Below are positions 1 to 9,446 of a DNA stretch of 16,209 nucleotides, piece after piece (positions within the stretch are counted from its first letter, which is position 1; every line of letters begins with the position of its first letter). Position numbers and translations under genes: made by a program. The notes under the pieces were generated by a model, which saw only the letters and a list, made by a program, of their open reading frames with translations, was not told the DNA's origin and did no database searches. Origin of the DNA: Candidatus Bathyarchaeota archaeon (GTDB lineage: Archaea; Asgardarchaeota; Lokiarchaeia; Sigyniarchaeales; Sigyniarchaeaceae); assembly GCA_014729935.1 (NCBI GenBank), contig WJJB01000422.1, positions 1 through 16,209 of the forward strand, written 5' to 3'.

Positions 1-2563
1 ATGCAATGAGGATGGCAAAACCGAGGATGGTCCTGAATAGAAGTTGAACCGTTGAAAGATCTTCCAGGAGCTGGTCAACCTCGTATTTCGCGTATTGTGC
101 TATGAAATCATAATATCCCCCATCGTCCTTTGGCTGTCCATCGTAATCCGACTGGATCTGATTGCGTATCAAGTCAATATCAGCGGTGCTATTCGTATCG
201 ATGAATATCTTCGAGAGGGGCCTGTTGGCACTGGGGGAATCGTCAAGGTCCATCCATTCTATGTAATTCTCTTTGGAGCAAAGCACCCCACCAATGAACG
301 CTGTGAATCTAGCTTGCCTGAATTGCCAGAATCCGGGCATTCCATCGGATATCCCGACAATGGTGGCATTCACGAGTCGCACCATACTCCCGGTCGTGCT
401 ATTGTAAAAAGTCAACCGCACGTTATCGTTCACGGAGAGCTGCCCATCGCCTGCGACGCTTTTTGCTATGATGATGTTATTCGATGAATTGTCGAATAAT
501 TTATTGACTGTATCCTTGCCACCCTTTAGTCGCATGAGGCTCTCGTCCATCATCTTGGAGTAATTTTCATCGATACCAATGAGCTCGGAAGAGTACCAGT
601 TATATCCGATGATATCCGACAGGTACACGTTATGGCGATCAGAATCAAATCCCCGAGATATATTGATATTCTGCGTTCCAGATTCCATGATGTATAATGT
701 CGCCGCACGCAGGTCCAGGGAATCGGTGTACACCGCGGACGCCATGGATACACCGGGCAAGCCTTGAACCTGCCTAAACAGGTCCTCGTCTACTTGATTG
801 GTCACGTCCGTGGAATACACTGCCATCTCTGAACCATATTCGAATTCGATGGTGAACGATTGCTGCACTTTCATCAATTCCAGCGAGGTGCTAATGAATA
901 GGATGAATGCGAATGTCATGGAAAACATCAACGTGGTGCTGGTATTCCGCCGCCGGTACCGGTGCAATGAGGTCTTCACGATTGGCGTTGTTTTCTTGTT
1001 AAAGAGTCGGAAGATACCCCATACCACCTTTTCCAATCCAGGTATGAATCCAAGCGAGAGGAACGTGAGCCCGAATAGAAATGCCACTTGCACCCCGAGA
1101 AATGCAATCATTAACACGAGGATGTCTCCTGTTTGCACGATCTGAGGGATGAGGTAGAACACGAGCGCACCTGTTGAAACCCCAGCGGCTCCAGCAGCTA
1201 TCAACTTGCCATGAACTCTACCTTCCTTTTTACGCTTCCACCTGGTTTTTTGATGCCTGTAGGGATTGATGGCTTCCACGATTTTGGTCGATGCACCTTT
1301 CCATGCTGGAATTGCGGTTACCACCAACGTGATACCGATTCCCGTGAGTAAGGATGTCATGATGGTGGTTGGTTGCACCACCAGTGGTATGGGGTTAGTC
1401 CACATGCCAAGCCAATTGTATATGTACGGGAGCACGACCTTGGCGAACCACGATCCGAGGAACACACCAACACCCGAACCAACGATAGCCATGATCAATC
1501 CCTGCAGGATGATGAGCTTGAATGGGAAGCTTCTCCTTGCACCCAATACCCTGAACACGCCAAATTCACGGATTCGTTCCTCGACCGACGTGGATAGGAT
1601 TGAATTGATGAGAATGGCTGCAATGATGCTCGAGATAACTGAGATGAAGATGAATGCCACGCTCATGGCAACATTCATGGTTTCAGACGCTTCCAAGTCT
1701 TGTAACTTGAGTGCATTTAGAGTATATTCTTCCGAGCCAAGCTTGTCTTGGATTTTCTCGCCGATCTTTCGGACCTTGTTGATGGTCCTGGGAATATTCC
1801 TCGCATCGTAAATTTGTTGCTTGTTCTTTATCAAGATCTCGAAATAATTAACCTTGTCATCCAACGCGTAGAATTCCTGCATTGCTTCAAGATTGGTGAT
1901 GATGACATCCACTTCGAGAACCAGGAATTTTTGCGCTGGCTCGACAATTGCCATGATGGTGAGTTCCAAATCATCGAAGCTCCCGTAATGAATGGTAACG
2001 TTATCCCCAACATCAACATGTAGTGTTTCTTGCACGAATGGGGTGATCACGCAAAATCCTTCGGGAACATCTTGCGTGAATCTCGTGTCGTTCCCCTGGT
2101 ATTTCAGCCAACCTAATCCCGCATCATGTTCTTCCTGCACGTCGAGACCGTACAGGCTTATGGATTTATTCGGGGGATCACCAGGGAGTGGATCTTGCAC
2201 ATCTGCTTTCGTGGGAATTAATAGTCGTTCGTGGATAGATGCGATTTCCGTGACATCAGACAGCAATTGCGGTGCTTCGTACTGGTCCATGAATGGGTCG
2301 AGTGTTTCGAAATTCGAGGTCACGATGAAATCGGCAGCCCCCGTGTTGGTGGCTGCAGCATCCAGGTAGCTAAATGACAACGAGTCCGTGACTGCCCCGA
2401 CCACTTGCATGAGGAAGATCGAGATGACGATTCCGCCAATCCCGAAGAAGGTCTTCGCTTTCTGGGTGCCAAGATCCCTGAACGCGTACTTGAAATCGTT
2501 CCAACCATCCCTGAGAACGGTCTTGAAATCCCGTTTTCCCAGGTCTTTCGTTAGAGTTGCCAT
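1..2563 (-). CDS. FtsX-like ABC permease, double-module (3' part beyond left edge)
   Basis: Inner subunit of a LolCE/MacB-like ABC transporter. An open frame of 854 codons runs without a stop from ATG 2563 to the left edge, so the C-terminus lies outside the window. Order seen: cytoplasmic N-terminus containing AFRDLG, TM1 (about residues 38-60), a large extracellular domain (about 60-290), an FtsX module with the signature EERIREFGVFRVLGA and the AINPYR loop after its last helix, two more helices, a further TM after a basic RYRRRN stretch, a second ectodomain, and the start of a second FtsX module (LLFRTILGFAILIA) at the edge. The start at 2563 is preferred over ATG 2569 because the SD GGTGAT (2572-2577) is 8 bases from the former and only 2 from the latter. 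It is paralogous to the permease at 6499-9402 (shared AFRDLG, ISIFL, EFGVFRVLGA, NPYR) and follows the surface-protein gene by 15 bases in the same operon. About 120 residues are probably missing by comparison with that paralog. Substrate unknown. Confidence 0.9.
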   Translation of the reverse strand, partial: MATLTKDLGKRDFKTVLRDGWNDFKYAFRDLGTQKAKTFFGIGGIVISIFLMQVVGAVTDSLSFSYLDAAATNTGAADFIVTSNFETLDPFMDQYEAPQLLSDVTEIASIHERLLIPTKADVQDPLPGDPPNKSISLYGLDVQEEHDAGLGWLKYQGNDTRFTQDVPEGFCVITPFVQETLHVDVGDNVTIHYGSFDDLELTIMAIVEPAQKFLVLEVDVIITNLEAMQEFYALDDKVNYFEILIKNKQQIYDARNIPRTINKVRKIGEKIQDKLGSEEYTLNALKLQDLEASETMNVAMSVAFIFISVISSIIAAILINSILSTSVEERIREFGVFRVLGARRSFPFKLIILQGLIMAIVGSGVGVFLGSWFAKVVLPYIYNWLGMWTNPIPLVVQPTTIMTSLLTGIGITLVVTAIPAWKGASTKIVEAINPYRHQKTRWKRKKEGRVHGKLIAAGAAGVSTGALVFYLIPQIVQTGDILVLMIAFLGVQVAFLFGLTFLSLGFIPGLEKVVWGIFRLFNKKTTPIVKTSLHRYRRRNTSTTLMFSMTFAFILFISTSLELMKVQQSFTIEFEYGSEMAVYSTDVTNQVDEDLFRQVQGLPGVSMASAVYTDSLDLRAATLYIMESGTQNINISRGFDSDRHNVYLSDIIGYNWYSSELIGIDENYSKMMDESLMRLKGGKDTVNKLFDNSSNNIIIAKSVAGDGQLSVNDNVRLTFYNSTTGSMVRLVNATIVGISDGMPGFWQFRQARFTAFIGGVLCSKENYIEWMDLDDSPSANRPLSKIFIDTNSTADIDLIRNQIQSDYDGQPKDDGGYYDFIAQYAKYEVDQLLEDLSTVQLLFRTILGFAILIA

Positions 2564-2571
2564 GTTCATGT

Positions 2572-2577
2572 ATCACC
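2572..2577 (-). promoter_or_regulatory. Shine-Dalgarno GGTGAT for the second permease
   Basis: GGTGAT on the minus strand matches the archaeal anti-SD and lies just after the TGA of the upstream gene (2579-2581). Its 8-base spacing to ATG 2563 decides the start against ATG 2569. Confidence 0.6.
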
Positions 2578-2578
2578 A

Positions 2579-5500
2579 TCAATCAAGATATTCACTATAG
2601 TCATCTTCAGTTTCCTCTATTACCTTGTAGAGGATGGTATCATTTCTCTTGAATTCCTCGTATGCTTTTCTTTGCTTTCGCTTGTTAAGGATTGACGAGA
2701 TGGCAAGGATGCCAGTAATTCCAAGGGCGATGCCAAGATACATGGCAATGTATTCAGGTCTTTCCTTCACGTTCGCCTCAAATGAGTCACTGGTGACTGA
2801 TGTCTTGTTAATGAAGTAATAATCATGCACTACTCGCCCGAGATCATATTCTCCAACCCTTATTGCTTTCAATCCGTAGGTAAATGACACGCTCTGGGTG
2901 GCATTCAAGGTGACATTTGCAAGGCTGGTTTTCCCATGCACAACGTCAAATCCCGCTTGGTCGAAACCAAGGTTATCGTTTATGATCAAGCCGTGTCTTT
3001 GGTCTTGATCCAAGAATTCGCTGATGCCGATGGGAAGATCGCCAGTATTGGTAATGGTTATGGTAACCGCGATTAGATCTTTGCGAATCATGGTGAACGT
3101 GCTTGAATATGCCGTTCCTTTCAGGTCGAGGGTCATGGATAATGTATTTAGTGTTGCAGGTTGGATGGTTTTGGTGATTTCCAGCTGCATCTCGCCCACT
3201 TGCACGGGATCATCAGGCACGTGTCGCATGAGCATGTTCATCTGGTTCTCGCCGATTGAAGCTGCTGGTGCAAGATAACCCTTGTATGATGTCTTGTTCA
3301 TCTCCTGTTGATCATCACCAACCCCTCCCGATAATGCAATGCTTAGATTGTTGCTACCCACATATTCGTAACTTGGACTCTCTGGAAACGATAAGTTCAA
3401 GCTATTGAAGCCCACCGGTGCATTCGTGATAGCGATCGACACATCCAGCAGGAAGGTCTGGTTGATGATCGGTATGGGCATGGATGCATTCAATTCAGTG
3501 CTTGTTTCTACCACCATTACCTTCGGTGAAGTTCCCGATGACTCGTAATCAACCGGCCCGTTGATGTAGACGGTGTTTCCTCTTGCCGAAAAGTCCGCCC
3601 TTGATCCATTTACCACGGTCTCGTTATCATATTCAACCAATACTCCAGGTATAGTGAGGCTATTGGGGAGATCGATTTGAAACTGGCGGGTGATCGTTGA
3701 CCCGTTGGAAATGCTTGCAACGTTCTCTTCCAAATAATTACCATCGAGGGTGAAATCACCGGTATTGGTGACGATTCCGGGTATTGGGATGGATAGATTC
3801 ACGCCAAGTGCATCCACGGTACCGCCATTGAAGATTTCAATGGTGATGGTAACGCCTGAGCCCGGGCTGAGCTTGTACCCGCTGGCACGTTGGGAGACCA
3901 CCAGCGAGCTTGAATTGCGGGATCCAACTCTTATATTATTCGATGTGCATCTTTGGATGGTTTTACCAACGATATCCGTGTAGGTTACCGAATGTGTTGG
4001 AATTTGAAAATTCGTGAGATTCCGTTGAAGGTAATCCATCGCCATGTAATCGATGGACATCAACGTGCTTTCATTGTTATTCAATATAAGCCGTAGTCGT
4101 ACGGTATTGTTTACACCATCCATGTAATGGGATATATCTATTGTTGCATTCGTGGTATCGTTCTCGCCATCGAAGATGGTGAAGGAATCCGTCCAAGAGA
4201 AGATCTGGTTCTCTGTTTGGTTGAAAGTGGCGTTGTCATCGGGCCGCGTCAGGTTATTCATGGGTACCCAGCTAGAAGCACTATAGTTGTAAATGTAGAA
4301 GTCTGCTATGCCATTTTCCCAAATGGAAACGTTATTGTATCCTATATAGGTGAAACCAAGCGCCTTGATATCGCCCGGTGCAACATTGCCCGTTTCATTC
4401 TGGAATTCGAAATCCAAGGTGATGTTATGCACGCCTCCCGCGTCATTGGTCGCGATATCCCACGTGTCGAAATCGATACTTCCTGCATCAGTCTGGTTGC
4501 TTACAGTAACATTCACCTGGGAACCATTTAACAATGTCGTGCTGGTAAAATTCGCAGTCTCATTTTCAAAGGGTATGTACAAGCCACTTAGTGATTCATC
4601 GGATAGATCGATGATGATTGACTCCCCGGGATCCAAGAAATTCCATGGTCGTGAAGAAGAAATGACACCAATCTCCGCCATGTCAGCGTATCCGTCTTCA
4701 TTTCCACCAAATAAACTTGAATCAACTCCTTCCAAGGTAAGCCTGAGGATATCATCTTCAACGTTAGAATGGTTGATGAGGATATTTTCAATGCCATAAT
4801 AGGCATCATACACATCTACCCCGGCAAGGCTTGGAATTGAAAAACCTCGAAACTCGTATGGAACACGGCCCCCGCTAATTAATCCTCCGGTGAGCTCATT
4901 AATATTTGCATAACCTTGCACGAGCTTTATTCCATAAGCAGTTTCATCTCCAAAATTAGTGATATTGAGAGAAAGGGGAATTTGCTCTTGGAATGGTTTG
5001 ATGGGGCCACTAGATTGTAGTTTAGCCACCAAGTTTGGATGATTCTCGCCCACACTAATTGTATAGTCCACCAAGATGTTGGGAATGGGTGAAAGCAATC
5101 CAGAAGGAATATAGGGCAGCCCCGTGAATCCAATTAAATATAATGGTGAATCCGGGAACGATAAATCGTCCCTGAACCCTTCAGGAATGAACGCTGCGAT
5201 ATCACCGATGAAATCATCTACAGCTTCGGTTGAGACGTTCACGTTAGAATACAGGGAAGTGCTAGCACCTGTCTTTTCCCAATGGGTGGAAAAAGACACG
5301 TTGGCTATCACGTATTCCAATGCTTCAATGGTTGATATGATATCAACATCATCGTCGAAAAGACCCGATGCCAGGTAAATCGTGTCAAGAAACTGGTCAT
5401 CGATGGTGAGATTTGGGGCATTAAACGTCCAACCTTGGACCGAGCCTGTGATCACGTTCACGCCGACAAGCGAAGTGAGAACACCCCTTGGATCCAGCTC

Positions 5501-6484
5501 GATGAGGGAGTTCCACACGGCATTGCTCGGCTTTAAGATATCCGTTGGTTCCAATCCAAGCGCCTTCTTCATGTCGAACTTGTAAACATCCATCGGAGTT
5601 TTGGAGAGTCCGAGATCTGCTCCCTCGTATTGTACAAAGGTGAGCGTCATCTTGTCTTCGAGTATCTCTATTTCAGAGTCGGTGAAATTTAACCCGATGA
5701 ATTCCTCGATTTCAGAAGCGTTTAATTCAAGTAAATCAAGGATATCCATGAAGGCTCCAGTAATGTTAAAATCTGTTAGATCTCCACCATAAGGATCTAT
5801 GGATGCTGCCCCAACGCTCAAGTGATGATTGCTTGCATAAGTCTCGCTTGAAAAGTCGGTTGGATCGAAGTACTTGAAATAACCATCATCTGGTAGTTGC
5901 GTGGTGAAAGTATCCAATGTTCTTTGCCATTCAGGCGTTACACCATAAAAGGAAAATGCCCCAGGCTCATTCATGGTTTGTTCGAATAACTCTATCTGGA
6001 GGGCTTCCTGCATGATGTTCTTGGCAGCAGCCTTCCGCGTGCTGATCTTGTTTTGGTCCGTAATGCCATATGTCAGGTATCCCATGAATCCCTTCACGGG
6101 TAACTGATATGACACGATTTCGTTAAGGGGCACGTGCACATCCATGTAATTACCCGGGTAGATGCCGTTAGACACCAACATGATGAGAGTTGCATTTTTG
6201 AAGGCAATATCGTCTAGGGGAATTTTATCCAAGATATACTTGTCCTCGGTGATTGCAGATTGACGCACGAGACAATGTTCCCCTGCAAGTTGGAATTGCA
6301 ATTGCTCCGAGTAAAACTCGTATCCATTCACGATGGATGCCCGTGGGGCTTGAGATAAGTCATTAACACGATCCTGCAGTGTGTCGTTACCAGGGAACAT
6401 TATTATCTCCATGAATATCGAACAGGTGAATGAAGATACAAGGAGGGAGAAAAGCATTACTCCCGTGATTCTATTTTGTTTCAT
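2579..6484 (-). CDS. Large membrane-anchored extracellular protein with CARDB-like domains
   Basis: A 1301-residue surface protein of unknown exact function. The N-terminal hydrophobic stretch (about residues 8-28) looks like a signal peptide or signal anchor. A C-terminal TM (about 1245-1267) is followed by a 34-residue cytoplasmic tail that begins basic (KRKQRK) and ends acidic (EETEDDYSEYLD). Between them is an ectodomain with more than thirty N-x-S/T sequons. Visible beta-rich segments: a CARDB/NEW3-like strand pattern near 500-555 (LNITNFGDETAYGIKL), a jelly-roll-like region near 665-820 (YIYNYSASSWVPM ... RLRLILNNNESTLMSIDYM), CARDB-like repeats near 860-955 (ITIEIFNGGTVDALGVNLS) and 1130-1225 (VTITITNTGDLPIG), and a weaker one near 1000-1040. 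The first 450 residues are unassigned. The frame is open back to 6619, but that part overlaps the preceding permease gene and has no signal-like sequence, so ATG 6484, 14 bases after the permease stop, is chosen. Its place between two FtsX permeases suggests an extracellular partner of that ABC complex, by inference. Confidence 0.88.
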   Translation of the reverse strand: MKQNRITGVMLFSLLVSSFTCSIFMEIIMFPGNDTLQDRVNDLSQAPRASIVNGYEFYSEQLQFQLAGEHCLVRQSAITEDKYILDKIPLDDIAFKNATLIMLVSNGIYPGNYMDVHVPLNEIVSYQLPVKGFMGYLTYGITDQNKISTRKAAAKNIMQEALQIELFEQTMNEPGAFSFYGVTPEWQRTLDTFTTQLPDDGYFKYFDPTDFSSETYASNHHLSVGAASIDPYGGDLTDFNITGAFMDILDLLELNASEIEEFIGLNFTDSEIEILEDKMTLTFVQYEGADLGLSKTPMDVYKFDMKKALGLEPTDILKPSNAVWNSLIELDPRGVLTSLVGVNVITGSVQGWTFNAPNLTIDDQFLDTIYLASGLFDDDVDIISTIEALEYVIANVSFSTHWEKTGASTSLYSNVNVSTEAVDDFIGDIAAFIPEGFRDDLSFPDSPLYLIGFTGLPYIPSGLLSPIPNILVDYTISVGENHPNLVAKLQSSGPIKPFQEQIPLSLNITNFGDETAYGIKLVQGYANINELTGGLISGGRVPYEFRGFSIPSLAGVDVYDAYYGIENILINHSNVEDDILRLTLEGVDSSLFGGNEDGYADMAEIGVISSSRPWNFLDPGESIIIDLSDESLSGLYIPFENETANFTSTTLLNGSQVNVTVSNQTDAGSIDFDTWDIATNDAGGVHNITLDFEFQNETGNVAPGDIKALGFTYIGYNNVSIWENGIADFYIYNYSASSWVPMNNLTRPDDNATFNQTENQIFSWTDSFTIFDGENDTTNATIDISHYMDGVNNTVRLRLILNNNESTLMSIDYMAMDYLQRNLTNFQIPTHSVTYTDIVGKTIQRCTSNNIRVGSRNSSSLVVSQRASGYKLSPGSGVTITIEIFNGGTVDALGVNLSIPIPGIVTNTGDFTLDGNYLEENVASISNGSTITRQFQIDLPNSLTIPGVLVEYDNETVVNGSRADFSARGNTVYINGPVDYESSGTSPKVMVVETSTELNASMPIPIINQTFLLDVSIAITNAPVGFNSLNLSFPESPSYEYVGSNNLSIALSGGVGDDQQEMNKTSYKGYLAPAASIGENQMNMLMRHVPDDPVQVGEMQLEITKTIQPATLNTLSMTLDLKGTAYSSTFTMIRKDLIAVTITITNTGDLPIGISEFLDQDQRHGLIINDNLGFDQAGFDVVHGKTSLANVTLNATQSVSFTYGLKAIRVGEYDLGRVVHDYYFINKTSVTSDSFEANVKERPEYIAMYLGIALGITGILAISSILNKRKQRKAYEEFKRNDTILYKVIEETEDDYSEYLD

Positions 6485-6498
6485 TGGATTTCCAGCCT

Positions 6499-9402
6499 CT
6501 ACATTGTCTTCCTGAATATATCTATTAATTCCATTTTCTGCACCCGCCTTACAAGCAATTTCATGCCTATCAAACAGGCAATCCCGGCGACAGCGAGCTC
6601 GATGAGTAATGTCGACCACGGCACGGAATACACCGACATGATTGGGAAGGATGAGAATGAATCCAATTGCCAGTAAAATATAGCCGTCAGGATGGTACCG
6701 ACGATGGCGCCATTAATTGCTGCGGAGAACATGATGATCTCGCTTTCTAAGATAAACATGGATGCAACATTTGGCTTCTTGAGACCAAGAGTTTCTATTA
6801 CCCCAACCTCGCGAGTCCGTTCGAGAATCGTTGAATATGCTGATGAAGTTAACCCGAAAAGGCTGATGATGACAGCAAAGGAGAGGATCAACAAGAATAA
6901 TGCTTCCACGTAGCCGAATATCATTTGTTCGAACTGTCCTTGACTGAACGAGTTATCCAAATCCATGATGTAATCATCCTCGTAATCTTCAATGATTTTT
7001 TGTTCAAGGGAGGATGATGCCTTGGTATTCTGGTAATCTTGAGTAAGCTTCAAGAAAATCTTGGAAGTGTAGTAATTGCCGCTTGGCAATTGGAAATAAT
7101 TCTTAAAATTATCTTGACTCAAGATGATGGCGGGATCACCCCCACCCCCGAATAATCCCGAGCTTTCAGATTTTTGCACTGATGGAATGCCAGAAAGCGA
7201 GTCCACCACACCGCAGATGATGAATTCTTGAACATCCCGTTCATTATTCTCCCCCCACTCGAACGTGAGGAGAATTCTATCGTAAAGGTCGAGATTAATG
7301 GTGGCGGCGATCGAGGTGGATATGATCACCGTGTTAGAACCATTAAACAGATCCATGAATGCCTTTTGCTTTTTCCCCGATGAGAAAATTATGAATTCGT
7401 TATACACTGTATCCAAGTAATTCTCATCAATACCAATGCCGTGCGTGCTTGAGGTTTTGTACTTGATCCTGTCTGACACGGTAATGCTATGGTCTGATCC
7501 CCGTATGATATCCAATTCACGTGTCGTGGCAAGCAATGCACTCGTTTTCCCCACTCCACTGTATGTCATTATCTCGGTAGCAAAATCGTAATCTGGGAGG
7601 TCCGCGCCAGATTCGGGATTGTATTTTCCACTGATGAAATTGCTGCGACTATCAATGACCAAGTCGGAGCCGTTTGAACTTCTAATTTCACCAACGATCT
7701 GTGCTGATTGGGTTCTCAGCACCGTGGAAACAAGAGTGATGAATGAAAATGATATGCTAAACATGATAACGGTGGTCACGTTCCTCCGGTTGTACCGAAT
7801 CAGGGATATTCGAACGATTTCCTTAATTTTTCTTGACACAGCAGTAAACACGCGCCGGATGACGTTTTGAACAGCTGGCAGAAAACCCAAACCGACCAAG
7901 GTGGCACCAACCAAGAACGTGGATAGCAGGATCACCAGCACGGTAACAATCAAGCCGATATCCAAGGTTAAGATAATCTCGGGTACTGCATAAAGCACGA
8001 AGGATGCGATGGCGGAAATCACTGCCCCTACAATTACGAATTTCACGTTGATGCTTCCTTCCTTTACCATCCTTGTACCGGCAGATTCCTGACGGTACGG
8101 GTTGATGGCTGCAAGGATGCTCATTTTCGAAGCTTTAACTGCTGGTGCTAATCCCACGATCATTGATACGCCAACGCCGACACCTGTTGCGATCAAGATT
8201 GTTTCCACAGAAAGAACCGCGGAGGGCGTGGATATGGCAAAATCAACAAGATTTGAAATCAACTTGAGTAAACCATACTTCACGGTAACAAATCCCAACC
8301 CTAGACCAACTCCTGTTCCAATTGCGGAAAGGATCGCTGCTTGCGCTAATGTGATTCTTATTGGTAAACCTCTATGTGCGCCTAGAACCCTGAAAACTCC
8401 AAATTCCCTGATTTTCTCTTCAATCGAAGTCGACAGAATGCCATTAATCAGAACCCCGGATATGATCATTCCAAGGATAGATACGAAGAGAAGGATGATG
8501 CTCAATCCAGCGTTGATGTATTGTTCATATTCAAGGATGCCCGTCCTTGGCATGTAGAGCGAGTATAATGTATTGCTTTGCCCATAGTATTCATTGTAAA
8601 ATCCAATAACATTCTGGACATCTTCGCCCACGCGGCGAATCTTGAGGATGGTTCCTTCGATATTCTTGGTGCTGTAATATCTCTCGGGTTCCTTGAAATT
8701 GATGACAAGGTATTCGCAAGATTGCTTATGTGATACGGACCAGTAATAATTATAATGCACGATGTCGATGATGATTGCTTGTCTCTGTGAGTAAGGGAAC
8801 TTGAAATTATGGTTCACGATAGCCTTCACGGTATAATTGGTTTCGTTCATCCAATCTAGCACTTGTCGGTCCGCCGTCAGGTACCTTAGGTCTTGGAATG
8901 TGATACTTTCACCCTCCACTATACCGGTATCTTGTGCAACATCGATGGTGATCAGGCATTCATCTGGACTAAGGGTTCCCGAAAATACAGTACCGTTCAC
9001 GTGGGTGAACGCGCCTTGATAAGCGGCTTGTTCTTTTTGGATATCAACACCAATGGAGTACACCCGGCTGGTTTTGTTATTCGCGTAATTCTTGACCTGC
9101 CGGACATATTGATTGTATGATCCCCTATCAGATCTAGGAAGGAAATCCCCAAGAATATTGTTCAGGTCGGTATCTGCCGTAATTTCCGATTCCACGCCAG
9201 CGTAATCGATGTACCCGCCCCTGAGCTCGAAATCAATCTTACCCTCTTCCTGGCTGGCATAGTCCACGTACGCGTATGCAATGGAATCGCCAAGCATGCC
9301 AACCACCGTAAGCAAGAATATCGACACGCTAATCCCGATAATTCCAAGGATGGTGCGAGTTCGCTGCTTACCCAAGTCCCGGAACGCATATGATATGTTC
9401 AC
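6499..9402 (-). CDS. FtsX-like ABC permease, double-module
   Basis: Full-length membrane subunit (967 residues) of a LolCE/MacB-like ABC transporter. In order: N-terminal AFRDLG and TM1 (about 17-40); a MacB-like extracellular domain (about 45-295); FtsX module 1 with TMs near 300-323, 350-375 and 400-422, including EEKIREFGVFRVLGA and AINPYR; two helices near 455-505; a basic RYNRRN stretch and a TM near 543-562; a second ectodomain (about 565-825, with a GGGG turn); and FtsX module 2 with three TMs, including TREVGVIETLGLKK, ending near LLVRRVQKMELIDIFRKTM. The frame opens at GTG 9411, but GTG 9402 is preferred because GAGGTG (9409-9414) lies 6 bases ahead of it and overlaps the other codon. 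With two FtsX modules the protein could work as a pseudo-dimer or pair with its paralog at 1-2563. It sits 44 bases after the ATPase gene and 14 before the surface-protein gene. Substrate not evident. Confidence 0.93.
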   Translation of the reverse strand: MNISYAFRDLGKQRTRTILGIIGISVSIFLLTVVGMLGDSIAYAYVDYASQEEGKIDFELRGGYIDYAGVESEITADTDLNNILGDFLPRSDRGSYNQYVRQVKNYANNKTSRVYSIGVDIQKEQAAYQGAFTHVNGTVFSGTLSPDECLITIDVAQDTGIVEGESITFQDLRYLTADRQVLDWMNETNYTVKAIVNHNFKFPYSQRQAIIIDIVHYNYYWSVSHKQSCEYLVINFKEPERYYSTKNIEGTILKIRRVGEDVQNVIGFYNEYYGQSNTLYSLYMPRTGILEYEQYINAGLSIILLFVSILGMIISGVLINGILSTSIEEKIREFGVFRVLGAHRGLPIRITLAQAAILSAIGTGVGLGLGFVTVKYGLLKLISNLVDFAISTPSAVLSVETILIATGVGVGVSMIVGLAPAVKASKMSILAAINPYRQESAGTRMVKEGSINVKFVIVGAVISAIASFVLYAVPEIILTLDIGLIVTVLVILLSTFLVGATLVGLGFLPAVQNVIRRVFTAVSRKIKEIVRISLIRYNRRNVTTVIMFSISFSFITLVSTVLRTQSAQIVGEIRSSNGSDLVIDSRSNFISGKYNPESGADLPDYDFATEIMTYSGVGKTSALLATTRELDIIRGSDHSITVSDRIKYKTSSTHGIGIDENYLDTVYNEFIIFSSGKKQKAFMDLFNGSNTVIISTSIAATINLDLYDRILLTFEWGENNERDVQEFIICGVVDSLSGIPSVQKSESSGLFGGGGDPAIILSQDNFKNYFQLPSGNYYTSKIFLKLTQDYQNTKASSSLEQKIIEDYEDDYIMDLDNSFSQGQFEQMIFGYVEALFLLILSFAVIISLFGLTSSAYSTILERTREVGVIETLGLKKPNVASMFILESEIIMFSAAINGAIVGTILTAIFYWQLDSFSSFPIMSVYSVPWSTLLIELAVAGIACLIGMKLLVRRVQKMELIDIFRKTM

Positions 9403-9408
9403 GTTATG

Positions 9409-9414
9409 CACCTC
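9409..9414 (-). promoter_or_regulatory. Shine-Dalgarno GAGGTG for the first permease
   Basis: GAGGTG on the minus strand with 6 bases to GTG 9402. It overlaps the alternative GTG at 9411 and so argues against that codon as the start. Confidence 0.6.
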
Positions 9415-9429
9415 GCGAGCCGTAATTTA

Positions 9430-9444
9430 CAAGCATGTTGCTTG
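9430..9444 (-). other. Intercistronic hairpin between ATPase and permease genes
   Basis: Perfect 6-base inverted repeat with a 3-base loop (CAAGCA-TGT-TGCTTG on the plus strand), starting 3 bases after the TAA of the ATPase gene and ending before the permease SD. It is not followed by a T-run, so it is more likely a processing or stability element, or chance, than a terminator. Confidence 0.35.
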
Positions 9445-9446
9445 AT

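Noticed and set aside
1..2563. Permease as a pseudogene because it lacks its C-terminal helices
   Set aside because: The frame is intact to the window edge; the missing part is simply outside the window.
4127..4799. Plus-strand open frames of 134 and 149 codons opposite the surface-protein gene
   Set aside because: They are antisense shadows of a long, well-supported coding frame, with no recognisable protein features.
2579..6484. Surface protein as a lipoprotein
   Set aside because: The Cys in the hydrophobic N-terminus (SSFTCS) does not fit a lipobox, and the protein already has a C-terminal membrane anchor.
6485..6619. N-terminal extension of the surface-protein reading frame
   Set aside because: It overlaps the end of the permease gene, is Cys/Arg-rich and unlike a signal peptide, whereas ATG 6484 immediately precedes a hydrophobic signal-like stretch.
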